From Methylocystis heyeri (GTDB taxonomy: Bacteria; Pseudomonadota; Alphaproteobacteria; Rhizobiales; Beijerinckiaceae): 64,000 bases of DNA. The stretch lies in the NCBI RefSeq assembly GCF_004802635.2, contig NZ_CP046052.1, forward strand, positions 1,736,001 to 1,800,000, given 5' to 3'. Under the pieces are notes generated by a model. The model ran no database searches, was not told where the DNA came from, and saw only the letters and a list, made by a program, of their open reading frames with translations. Within the stretch, counting starts at the first letter, position 1. Each line of letters opens with the position of its first letter. Positions 16,170 to 23,812 of the stretch are shown here, piece by piece. The position numbers and the translations under genes are program-made.

Positions 16170-16961
16170 ATGACCGCCAACAAGATCGACGCCCTTCTGG
16201 CGCTGCGCAGCGAAGGGCGGCTCTTGGTTGGGCGAGACCGCATCAAGCTGCTCGAGGCGGTCGCCGAACACGGCAGCATCACCAAGGCCGCCAAAATCGC
16301 GGGCTTCAGCTACAAGACCGCCTGGGACGCCGTGGACGCCATCAACAATCTGCTGCCGAGCCCGGCCTTCGTGACCAAGGCCGGGGGCCGCAGCGGCGGC
16401 GGCGCCATGGTCACGGAGGAAGGCAGGCGTCTCATCGAAACCTTCCACCGGCTGGAGGAGCGCATGTCGCGCATCTCCTCGCTGATCGCTCAGGAAGGCC
16501 TCGCCGGCCACGACGAATTCGCGCTCTGGAGCCTCGGCATCAAAATCTCCACCCGCAACGTCTTCCAGACCGAGGTCGTCTCGGTGCGGCGCTGGCCGGT
16601 CGACGTCGAGGTGACGCTGAAAATCTCCGGTGAGATCGTCATCCACGCCATCGTGACCAATGAGGCGACCGAGGAATTGGAGCTCGTCCCCGGCCGCCGC
16701 GCGCTCGCGCTGGTGAAATCTTCTTTCGTGAGCCTCGAACCCTTCGACCCCGAGAAACCCGCCGGCCGCAACCGGTTCAAGGGAGTTGTGCGGCGGCGCA
16801 TCGACGCCGAGCGCAATTGCGAGGTGCTGCTCGACATCGGCGGCGGCAAGACCATGACCGCCGTCATCGCGCGCCAGACCGCCGAAGACATGCAACTTTC
16901 CGAAGGCGTGGAGGCGGTGGCGAGCTTCAGCCCCGCCAATGTGATCCTCGCGGTCGACTGA
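16170..16961 (+). CDS. modE: molybdate-responsive regulator ModE
   Basis: 263 residues; AAAGGAG lies nine bases before the ATG. Residues 1-115 form the LysR-type winged helix of ModE (AVAEHGSITKAAKIAGFSYK, then GGRSGGGAMVTEEGRRLI). Residues about 125-263 hold two TOBE/MOP domains (STRNVFQTEVVSVRRW and RNRFKGVVRRRI) that bind molybdate or tungstate. Holo-ModE usually represses high-affinity uptake genes and can activate Mo-enzyme genes. Here modABC is not next to it; instead a solute-binding protein, a di-haem protein, a TonB receptor and a TOBE protein follow on the same strand, with a candidate operator at 17131-17159. That context says it controls this cluster. Confidence 0.92.
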   Translation: MTANKIDALLALRSEGRLLVGRDRIKLLEAVAEHGSITKAAKIAGFSYKTAWDAVDAINNLLPSPAFVTKAGGRSGGGAMVTEEGRRLIETFHRLEERMSRISSLIAQEGLAGHDEFALWSLGIKISTRNVFQTEVVSVRRWPVDVEVTLKISGEIVIHAIVTNEATEELELVPGRRALALVKSSFVSLEPFDPEKPAGRNRFKGVVRRRIDAERNCEVLLDIGGGKTMTAVIARQTAEDMQLSEGVEAVASFSPANVILAVD

Positions 16962-17004
16962 TCCGCGGGGCGGCGACCCGGCGTCGCCGGTCCGACGCAA
17001 CGCT

Positions 17005-17027
17005 ATGTAAAAAAGTTACATTTTTAC
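17005..17027. promoter_or_regulatory. AT-rich dyad between modE and the uptake operon
   Basis: ATGTAA-AAAAG-TTACAT (17005-17021) is a perfect 6-bp dyad, and an overlapping alternative pairing GTAAAAA/TTTTTAC spans 17007-17027. It lies 44 bases after modE and 80 bases before the -35 hexamer at 17101. It could be a weak terminator of modE or a second operator for the downstream operon; it does not fit the ModE consensus well. Confidence 0.4.
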
Positions 17028-17100
17028 CACAGCGGACGCCAAATTCGTCCGATAGGCTTAAATTTCAACATTTTCTGCTCGTTGCGCAGGCGCCCGTTCA

Positions 17101-17159
17101 TTGACAGGCCGTCTGGGGGCGTCTTTACTTATCGTTATGTATTACGGAGATACGACGAT
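17101..17159 (+). promoter_or_regulatory. sigma-70 promoter with candidate ModE operator
   Basis: TTGACA at 17101-17106 is a perfect -35; TTTACT at 17124-17129 is a fair -10 at 17-base spacing. Immediately downstream, 17131-17159 begins ATCGTTATGT and ends TACGACGAT. The left half closely resembles the classic ModE half site (CGTTATAT-type), and the ATCGT/ACGAT ends are symmetric, but the right half is degenerate. The element overlaps the ribosome binding site (GGAGA, 17146-17150) and the start codon, a good place for repression. Confidence 0.5.
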
Positions 17160-18474
17160 GAGGCGGAAGGCGCAGCGTCTTCACACCCCCAGCCGCAGAT
17201 CAGTCTTGCTCGGCGCTCTCGCCGCCTCGGCCGCCTTCACTCGCCCCGCCGGCGCGCAAACGGCCACATTGCAGGTCGTGACCAGCTTTCCAGAGGAATT
17301 GACGATCCGCTACGAGGAGGAGTTCGAAAAGCTCCACCCGGACGCGCATATCCAATTCGTCTGGAAGCAAACGCGCGACGCCCTCGATTATCTCGTCAAG
17401 CCGGACCAGAGCGGCGCCGATGTCTATTGGGCGCCCTCCCCCAATAATTTCTTCATGCTGCGCGAGCGCTCGGCGTTTCGCAAAATCGCGGTGGACCGCG
17501 CTGCGCTGCCCGGGAAACTGCAGGATCTGCAGCTCTCCGATCCGGACGGCTATTTCGAGGCCTACGACGTCGCAGGCTACGGGATCGTGACGAATCCGGC
17601 CCTGCTGAAGCAGCGCGGGCTCGACGCGCCCCGAAGCTGGCGCGATCTCGCCTCGCCAGCCTACAGCGGCCAGATCGTCATGCCGAACGCCGCCAAGGTG
17701 GGCTTTTCTCCGGCCCTCTACGACATCGTTCTGCAATCGGAAGGCTGGGACAAGGGCTGGGCGCTGCTCAGCGAAATCGCCGCCAATGCGCAACTGCTCG
17801 ACGCCGGCCATTTGCCGACCCGGGACGTCACCGACGGCCGCGCGCCGCTCGGTCTCTCTATAGACTTCTTCGCCTCGCAGGCCCGCGCGAACGGGCTCGC
17901 CGTCGATTTCGTCTATCCGGCGAAAACCGCCTTTCTGCCCGCCCATGTGGCGATCACGGCCTCGACCAAACGCCCCGATCTCGCCAAAGCTTTCGTGGAT
18001 TTCCTGCTGTCCAACCAGGGCCAGAGGCTGATGATGGAGAATGGCAGCTCGCGCCATCCCGCCCGGCCAGACGCCTACGTCGACAAGCCCGCCGCGCTGG
18101 TGGATCCCTTTACGCTGCCGAAAGGCGCCATCGCCGCCTATGATCTCGAGATAGGGAGGCGCAGGCCGGGACTGGTCGTCAGCCTGTTTGATATTTTAAT
18201 TACAGAGCGGCGCGAGAAAACCGCCGCCCTGTGGCGAGAGCTTCATGCGGCGGAGCTGAAGCACTCCGGCGAGGCGACGCCTCCGGCCCTGGCCGAAGCG
18301 CGTCGTCTCGCCGGTTTTGTTCCGGTTTCCGCACGAGACGCGGCCAATCCGTCATTCCTCGAAAGCTACGCCGCGCGGGACAAGATCGATCCCGCGATTA
18401 CGCAGAAATGGCGCTCGGAAATCGACGCCGCTCACGCCAAGGCGAAGGAGCTTCTGGCGGGAGCCGCGCTGTGA
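17158..18474 (+). CDS. Tat-exported ABC-type solute-binding protein, orphan
   Basis: 438 residues from the ATG at 17158 (GGAGA seven bases before). The signal peptide has a twin-arginine motif (SRRSVLLGALAASAAF) and ends AGAQT. The mature part has the type 2 periplasmic binding fold of the Fe3+/oxyanion family: LQVVTSFPEELTIRYEEEFE, ADVYWAPSPNNFFML, DVAGYGIVTNPALLK and the C-terminal FLLSNQGQRLMMENGSSRHP. No permease or ATPase gene is near, so it is an orphan binder or works with components elsewhere. It is the first gene after the candidate ModE-controlled promoter; the next gene overlaps it. A ligand such as molybdate, tungstate or a metal chelate is inference from context. Confidence 0.8.
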   Translation: MRRKAQRLHTPSRRSVLLGALAASAAFTRPAGAQTATLQVVTSFPEELTIRYEEEFEKLHPDAHIQFVWKQTRDALDYLVKPDQSGADVYWAPSPNNFFMLRERSAFRKIAVDRAALPGKLQDLQLSDPDGYFEAYDVAGYGIVTNPALLKQRGLDAPRSWRDLASPAYSGQIVMPNAAKVGFSPALYDIVLQSEGWDKGWALLSEIAANAQLLDAGHLPTRDVTDGRAPLGLSIDFFASQARANGLAVDFVYPAKTAFLPAHVAITASTKRPDLAKAFVDFLLSNQGQRLMMENGSSRHPARPDAYVDKPAALVDPFTLPKGAIAAYDLEIGRRRPGLVVSLFDILITERREKTAALWRELHAAELKHSGEATPPALAEARRLAGFVPVSARDAANPSFLESYAARDKIDPAITQKWRSEIDAAHAKAKELLAGAAL

Positions 18475-19787
18475 GAAGGCTTCTCGCCGTTGGCGCGCTG
18501 ATCGTTCTGACCGGGGCCGGGAGATTTGAAAATCCGATCCTGAGCGGCGAGGCCTTCAACCAACCTTTCGCGACCCTGGGCGGCGCGCAAATCGAGACCT
18601 TCCACAAGGGAAGCGGCGTCTTCCGCCAGGCCTGGGTCATCGGTCCGTCGCAGGATCATCCGGACTTCGAAGGGTTGGGGCCGCTATATAATCGGCTGTC
18701 CTGCATAGCCTGCCACGCCAGGAACGGGCGCGGCGCGGCGCCTGAGGATGCGGGCGGAGTCGCCCGGTCTATGGTGCTGCGGCTCTCCGTTCCGGGCGCC
18801 GACGCTCATGGCGGTCCTGCCCCCCATCCCGCCTATGGCGGCCAGCTCAACCCGGAAGGCGTACCCGGCGTCCCCGGAGAAGGCCGCGCGGTTCTGTCCT
18901 ACGCGTTTTTCGAGACTGCGCTCGCGGACGGAACGGCCGTCCCGATGCGCCGCCCGCGGGTCGCGGTCACCGATCTCGCCTACGGGCCTCTGGGCGCTTC
19001 GGCGATGACCTCGCTGCGCAACGCCCCGCCCGTTTTCGGCTTGGGCCTTCTGGAGGCCGTGCCCGAGAAACAGATTGTCGAAGGGACGAAAAACGGGGGC
19101 AAGGCCAATTACGTTTTCGACGTCGCGTCCGGCGCCGTGAAGCTCGGGCGATTCGGCCTCAAGGCCAATCAGCCCAGCCTGGAACAACAGATCGCCGGGG
19201 CTTTCGCCGAGGATATCGGGATCAGCTCGAGCCTCTTTCCGGGAGCGACCTGCACCGGGGCTGAAACCGCCTGCCTCGCGGCCGCAAAAAACGACCGCAA
19301 TATCGAGCTTTCCAGAGCGCAACTCGACGCGGTTCTTCTCTACATCCGGGCGCTGGCCCCTCCCGCGCGGCGCGGCGCGGAGGACGCTGGCGTGAGACAG
19401 GGCGAAGCGCTCTTTGCGGCCAGCGGCTGCTCCGCTTGTCATCGCGAAAGCTTCACGCTCGCCGCCCTTTCGTCGCTGCCCGGGGTGGAGGGCGAAGAAA
19501 TTCATCCCTACACCGACCTGCTGCTGCACGACATGGGCGAAGATCTCGCCGACGGCCGCCCCGACTTCCTCGCCGGCCCGCGCGAGTGGCGCACGCCGCC
19601 GCTGTGGGGCCTCGGCCTCGCCGGAAAGTTCGGCGACGGCGGCGACTATCTGCACGACGGCCGCGCCCGCAGCCTCACGGAGGCCATCCTCTGGCACGGG
19701 GGCGAGGCACAGGCGGCGGCAAGCGCCTTTCGCAAGCTCTCCAGCGGCGAACGCGAGGCGCTGCTCGCCTTTCTCAATTCACTCTGA
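18471..19787 (+). CDS. di-haem c-type cytochrome, DUF1111/DHOR family
   Basis: 438 residues from a GTG at 18471 that overlaps the previous stop (GTGA), so the two are coupled. A short signal peptide (LLAVGALIVLTGAGRF) exports it. Two haem c sites are present, C78-IA-CH82 in GLGPLYNRLSCIACHARNGRG context and C320-SA-CH324, matching the DUF1111 di-haem oxidoreductase family rather than MauG/MbnH. The family is periplasmic and its redox substrate is generally unknown; in other bacteria it is found beside metal-uptake genes such as imelysins. Here it sits between a binding protein and a TonB receptor, so a redox step in metal or metallophore release is a reasonable guess. Confidence 0.85.
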   Translation: MRRLLAVGALIVLTGAGRFENPILSGEAFNQPFATLGGAQIETFHKGSGVFRQAWVIGPSQDHPDFEGLGPLYNRLSCIACHARNGRGAAPEDAGGVARSMVLRLSVPGADAHGGPAPHPAYGGQLNPEGVPGVPGEGRAVLSYAFFETALADGTAVPMRRPRVAVTDLAYGPLGASAMTSLRNAPPVFGLGLLEAVPEKQIVEGTKNGGKANYVFDVASGAVKLGRFGLKANQPSLEQQIAGAFAEDIGISSSLFPGATCTGAETACLAAAKNDRNIELSRAQLDAVLLYIRALAPPARRGAEDAGVRQGEALFAASGCSACHRESFTLAALSSLPGVEGEEIHPYTDLLLHDMGEDLADGRPDFLAGPREWRTPPLWGLGLAGKFGDGGDYLHDGRARSLTEAILWHGGEAQAAASAFRKLSSGEREALLAFLNSL

Positions 19788-19811
19788 AACTGCACTCCAG
19801 GGGCTGAGCGC

Positions 19812-21998
19812 ATGAAAATGCTCAAACGTACTACGATTCTGGCCAAAAGCTTGAGCTTGGCTTTCATTTCCGGCGGCGCCGTCGCGCAGGAAGCGCTGCC
19901 CGACATCGACATCGGTCAAACTCAGCCGTTCCAGCTCGGCCAAAGCGCGGTGGGCGAACAGAAGGGCGCCGTCACGCTGCGGCCCGACGAGAACAAGAAC
20001 GCGGACAACGGTCCCGCCCCGCGCCAGAAGACCGATAACTACGGCGGCGTCTCGATCAGCAACCGCCAGACCGAAACCTTCGCGACCGAAACCCTCGATC
20101 AGGCGGTCAATCTCGCCGCCGGCGTCAACAGCAACACCACCGGCTCTGCGCGCAACGAGCAAAACATTTATGTGCGCGGCTTCGACCGCTGGCAGGTTCC
20201 GATCACCGTCGACGGGATCAGGGTCTATCTGCCGCAGGACAATCGGCTCGATTTCGCCCGCTTCGACACGCCCAACATCGCCGCGATCGAGATTTCCAAG
20301 GGCTATGTGTCGGTGCTCGACGGACCGGGAGCGATGGGCGGCCTCATCAATATCGTCACGCGCAAGCCGACCAAGGAAATCGACATCGACGCCCGCTCGC
20401 GGTTGGATTTCGGCCGCGACGGCACCTATGAAGGCGTGATGAACTCGGCCTATGTCGGCACGAAGCAGCAGGGCTATTACGCTCAGCTCAGCGGCGTGTG
20501 GCGCGACGAAAAAGGATGGATGCTGCCGGACAGCTTCCAGTCGACCAACGTCCAGGGCTGGGGTTTCCGCAACCAGACCGGAACATATGACTGGAACCTG
20601 AGCGCGCGAGTCGCTCTGACGCCCAACGCAACCGACGAATATTCGCTCACCTTCAATCATCAGGAGGGCAAGAAGGGCGCGCCCCTGAATGTCGTGGACC
20701 CGCTTTCCGCGCAAAAATACTGGACCTGGCCCTTCTGGAACACCCAGAGCCTCTACTTCCTGTCCAACACCAAGGTCGGCGACGCCTCCTATGTGAAGCT
20801 CAAGGGCTATTGGAACACGTTCGACAACAGCCTCGACTCCTATAGCAACATCTACATGAACCTGCAGAACACCCCTGCGGCGTTCAACAGCGTCTATAAC
20901 GACTATGCGCTCGGCACGGCGATCGAGGCCGGAACCGAAATCGCCGGCGTCGACACTCTCAAGACGAGTCTCGAATACCGCCTCGACGGCCACCATCCTT
21001 CCCAGCAGTATTTCGCTTTCAAGGGGATCTCGAGCTGCATCCCCAATGTCGTCTGCTATACCCAGCCGACCACGACGTCGCTGGAAGACGTCTATTCGAT
21101 CGCGCTGGAGAACACTTACCATCCGATCCCGCAGATCGACTTGGTGCAAGGCTTCAGCTACGACTGGCGTCACCTGCGCCAGGCGCAGGACTTCAACTCG
21201 AACCTTCCCTCAAAAACGTCGCCCTACCCGTTCGGAGTCGTCAACTATCCCGTCAACGACGGCACCGCCCCCAACTTCCAGGGCGCTGCGGTCTATCGTT
21301 ACAACGACACCGACAACGTGCATTTCAACGTCTCCGATCGCGAACGCTTCCCCACTTTGTTCGAGCGCTTCAGCACGCAGTTCGGCGGCGCGACCTCCAA
21401 TCCCGCTCTCGCGCCCGAGCGCGCGATCAACTTCGATCTCGGCTGGGCCAGCAATTTCGCGCCGCGCAGCAAGATCACGGTCGACGTCTACTACGACATC
21501 ATCCGCAATCTGATTCAGTCCGTGCCGGTTCCGCAATACGGCGCCGGCGTCACGCAAAGCCAGAATGTCGGCGACGGCCAATATTTCGGCGGCGAAATCA
21601 CCGCCGATTACGCCGTGCGGGACGATCTGTCGATCGGCGGCAATCTCTCGGTCGAACACAGGCATGTCTACGCGCCCTATATTCTGAACTTCCAGCCAAT
21701 CGGCGTGCCGGACCTCAAAATACTGACCTTCGTCGGCTATCGTCCCATCGAAGGGCTGACGCTTACGCCGAGCATCGAATACAGCGGCTCGCGCTGGACG
21801 GTGACGGACATCGGCCTGCCCTATTATTACCGCACCGGCGCCTTCGTGAAGGTCAACGCCAATGTGGAATATCAGGTGAACAAAAATCTCAAGATTTCCG
21901 CCGGCGTGCGCAATCTCTTCGATACGGGCTACACCTTCACCTGGGGCTATCCCGAACCGGGCCGAAGCCTCTACCTCGGCGTGAAAGCGACGTTCTGA
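19812..21998 (+). CDS. TonB-dependent outer membrane receptor
   Basis: 728 residues with a signal peptide ending GGAVAQ. The plug domain spans residues about 75-200 (ATETLDQAVNLAAGVNSN, NIYVRGFDRWQVPITVDGIR, GPGAMGGLINIVTRKPT), followed by a 22-strand-type barrel that ends in phenylalanine (SLYLGVKATF), as needed for barrel assembly. A possible TonB box is the PDIDIGQ segment just after the signal peptide. Such receptors import metal chelates, vitamins or other ligands with energy from TonB. It lies 24 bases after the di-haem gene, in the operon with the candidate ModE operator, so the ligand is likely a molybdenum or tungsten complex; this is inference. No tonB/exbBD is in the window. Confidence 0.9.
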   Translation: MKMLKRTTILAKSLSLAFISGGAVAQEALPDIDIGQTQPFQLGQSAVGEQKGAVTLRPDENKNADNGPAPRQKTDNYGGVSISNRQTETFATETLDQAVNLAAGVNSNTTGSARNEQNIYVRGFDRWQVPITVDGIRVYLPQDNRLDFARFDTPNIAAIEISKGYVSVLDGPGAMGGLINIVTRKPTKEIDIDARSRLDFGRDGTYEGVMNSAYVGTKQQGYYAQLSGVWRDEKGWMLPDSFQSTNVQGWGFRNQTGTYDWNLSARVALTPNATDEYSLTFNHQEGKKGAPLNVVDPLSAQKYWTWPFWNTQSLYFLSNTKVGDASYVKLKGYWNTFDNSLDSYSNIYMNLQNTPAAFNSVYNDYALGTAIEAGTEIAGVDTLKTSLEYRLDGHHPSQQYFAFKGISSCIPNVVCYTQPTTTSLEDVYSIALENTYHPIPQIDLVQGFSYDWRHLRQAQDFNSNLPSKTSPYPFGVVNYPVNDGTAPNFQGAAVYRYNDTDNVHFNVSDRERFPTLFERFSTQFGGATSNPALAPERAINFDLGWASNFAPRSKITVDVYYDIIRNLIQSVPVPQYGAGVTQSQNVGDGQYFGGEITADYAVRDDLSIGGNLSVEHRHVYAPYILNFQPIGVPDLKILTFVGYRPIEGLTLTPSIEYSGSRWTVTDIGLPYYYRTGAFVKVNANVEYQVNKNLKISAGVRNLFDTGYTFTWGYPEPGRSLYLGVKATF

Positions 21999-22008
21999 CG
22001 CCTCTGCC

Positions 22009-22036
22009 GCCGCGCGGGGAGCAGTCTCCGCGCGGC
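22009..22036 (+). terminator. GC-rich hairpin after the TonB receptor
   Basis: GCCGCGCGG (22009-22017) pairs with CCGCGCGGC (22028-22036), extended inward by three more pairs to a four-base loop. It starts 11 bases after the receptor stop. There is no T tract, so it may slow decay of the upstream mRNA or partly separate the TOBE gene from the operon. Confidence 0.45.
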
Positions 22037-22088
22037 GCATTGCGGAGCAGGCGCTCGCATTTGGTCCGGTTTTCGCTTGCCCGAGGAT

Positions 22089-22577
22089 ATGCCGATCCTG
22101 CGCGCAAAAGAGCAGCCGCCCCACGCCGTCACGACGCTCGATGCGCGCGTGCTGCGCCATGACGCCCATTACGGACTTTCGACTCTGTTCATCGGCGACG
22201 GCGAGCTGCGCGTTCCTCTGGTCGAGGCTCCCATCGGCGCCGGCATTCGAATCGCCATCGACGCACGCGACGTCTCCATCGCCCTTTCACGGCCGATGGA
22301 TGTTTCGATCACCAATCGCCTGCCGGGAACCATAGTGGAGGTCGCGCCCTTGCAGCTTCCCTTCGTGCGCGTCGCTTTCGATCTCGGCTCGGTGCGGCTC
22401 TACGCGCTCGTCACCAGCGAATCTGTCGAGCGCCTGGCGCTGGAGCCGGGCCTGCGCGCATGGGCGATGATCAAGACGGTGGCGGTGGGCGAAGGCGCAG
22501 TCTTTTCCGATCGGCTTCCCCGGCCGCGCCGCTGGCCTCGCGCGGTTCCGGGAAAGCCGGAACCGACCGGGCGATAG
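22089..22577 (+). CDS. orphan ModC-type TOBE protein
   Basis: 162 residues from ATG 22089; the start is uncertain, because GAGGA touches the ATG and the alternative TTG at 22077 has no good binding site. The sequence corresponds to the C-terminal third of the molybdate ABC ATPase ModC: HDAHYGLSTLFIGDGELRVP, AGIRIAIDARDVSIAL, SITNRLPGTIVEV, then YALVTSESVERLALEPG and AWAMIKTVAV. The Walker motifs and the whole ATPase domain are missing. It could be a free molybdate-binding TOBE protein or the remnant of a lost modC. It follows the TonB receptor by 90 bases on the same strand, which strengthens the Mo/W link of the cluster. Confidence 0.75.
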   Translation: MPILRAKEQPPHAVTTLDARVLRHDAHYGLSTLFIGDGELRVPLVEAPIGAGIRIAIDARDVSIALSRPMDVSITNRLPGTIVEVAPLQLPFVRVAFDLGSVRLYALVTSESVERLALEPGLRAWAMIKTVAVGEGAVFSDRLPRPRRWPRAVPGKPEPTGR

Positions 22578-22593
22578 GCCTTCTCCGCCCGAA

Positions 22594-23025
22594 CTAAAAT
22601 TGCCTTCCCGGCGGAGCGGGAACGCAATGCAGGATCGCGATCTCGTCGCCGTCGTCGTATCTGAGCTCGCCGCGTTTCACATCCAGCGTGTTGCGCGATT
22701 TCTTCTCCGCGCAAGGATGTTTGCTCCCGCTCTGCAGACAGGCGCGATCCTGACCGAAAGTCACGACATCCTTATCCACCGAAAGGACATAGGTGACCTT
22801 CTGCTTTTCGCCGAAGGCGTCGGGACCCGAGATATAAGATTCGCCGTTCTGATACTCTTCGGCGACCCCCTGCCCCCACATCAGCTGCATGAAGCGGCGG
22901 TTCGTGTCGACGTCGACCATGACGGTCTGGTTGGTGCGCGCGCAATCGAGGTGAATTTCCTCAGCGAGGGCGAGTCGTCCTGAAAGCAGGAGAAACGCTA
23001 TTATCAGACTGGCGTTCGTCCTCAT
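22594..23025 (-). CDS. small exported protein, unknown function
   Basis: 143 residues from the ATG at 23025, after GGAGGAACGGAG. A signal peptide (SLIIAFLLLSGRLALAEE) is followed by a soluble domain with five cysteines (LDCARTNQT, RACLQSGSKHPCAEK, ILHCVPAP), suggesting disulfides in the periplasm. I do not recognise a family. It is convergent with the TOBE gene (16 bases apart) and lies 26 bases after the small membrane protein at 23052-23234, so the two are probably cotranscribed. Confidence 0.6.
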   Translation of the reverse strand: MRTNASLIIAFLLLSGRLALAEEIHLDCARTNQTVMVDVDTNRRFMQLMWGQGVAEEYQNGESYISGPDAFGEKQKVTYVLSVDKDVVTFGQDRACLQSGSKHPCAEKKSRNTLDVKRGELRYDDGDEIAILHCVPAPPGRQF

Positions 23026-23051
23026 CGGCTCCGTTCCTCCTGCGCCGCCGG

Positions 23052-23234
23052 TTATCTGTTGTCCAGTTCCGACTTGATTTCCTTGCAGCTTTCGACCTGG
23101 GCGGGTGTCGCGAACCAATAGGTCATGTTGCAGAGCGCCTGGTATCGGCTGGAAACGAAAAAGGACCAGAGATAGTAGCAGCAGAACAAGCCGATCAGAG
23201 CCGCGAGCCATAGATTGACGCTGCGTTTTTCCAT
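23052..23234 (-). CDS. 60-residue membrane protein
   Basis: From the ATG at 23234 with GAGGAAACGG upstream. One hydrophobic helix (LWLAALIGLFCCYYLWSFF) is followed by a short exported part with two cysteines (QALCNMTYWF and VESCKEIK). Unknown family. It is immediately upstream of, and probably cotranscribed with, the exported protein at 22594-23025; the pair may work together at the inner membrane. Confidence 0.55.
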   Translation of the reverse strand: MEKRSVNLWLAALIGLFCCYYLWSFFVSSRYQALCNMTYWFATPAQVESCKEIKSELDNR

Positions 23235-23516
23235 AGGACCGTTTCCTCAAGGGGCGTCCGCCCCGAATTTTACGGATTTTTGCGACCGAAATACGCCTCG
23301 ACGGCAATCATCCCGGGGCCATGATTCCACAGGCGCGGAACGCGCGCCAAGTGCAATTTTCTTCGCGGTGACGGGGTTTGTGTTCGGCCCGGTTGGCCTT
23401 TTTCCAGAGCATTCGCCGTCAACGGCGCCATAAAAACAGAACGAAGCAACAATAGAGTATCATTTGAAAGACGCCAAGTATTTAGAACTCAATGCAACAG
23501 GAAACCCGCTGATCTC

Positions 23517-23726
23517 TCACAGCCCTTCGGTTCCGATTTCCTCAATTTCAGGCTCGGCACATGCCGTCAATGCCGCCTCGATGAGGGCGTCCACTTGAGT
23601 GTCAATCTTGGCGAGAGCTGTAATAGCCTCATCGAGTTTCCGTGCTTCTTTCGCTTCACGCAAGTATTCTTTTATGTTGCCGGCCGCAAACGATATTTGC
23701 CAGGGCAGCGCCTCCAACGCGCTCAT
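23517..23726 (-). CDS. small soluble hypothetical protein
   Basis: 69 residues, ATG at 23726 with a perfect AAGGAGGTGAAC binding site. It is helical and acidic at its end (EAKEARKLDEAITALAKIDT, then CAEPEIEEIGTEGL). It could be a small coiled-coil partner protein. Flanks are an AT-rich gap (23235-23516) and the ABC permease, which is on the same strand but 87 bases upstream. Unknown function. Confidence 0.55.
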   Translation of the reverse strand: MSALEALPWQISFAAGNIKEYLREAKEARKLDEAITALAKIDTQVDALIEAALTACAEPEIEEIGTEGL

Positions 23727-23812
23727 GTTCACCTCCTTAATTCCGCTGAATACCTTGATATGGTGAGCTTTGAAGGAACTTGCGTCAAGAGATTGACATT
23801 TCCATTCTGGGT

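Noticed and set aside
17158-21998. Methanobactin (copper chelator) operon
   Set aside because: A di-haem protein next to a TonB receptor recalls mbn loci, but there is no precursor peptide, MbnB/C pair or MbnP, the haem protein is DUF1111 type, and the regulatory context is ModE.
23235-23516. Coding sequence in the AT-rich gap before the 69-residue gene
   Set aside because: Frames are short, lack binding sites and have no hydrophobic or domain pattern.
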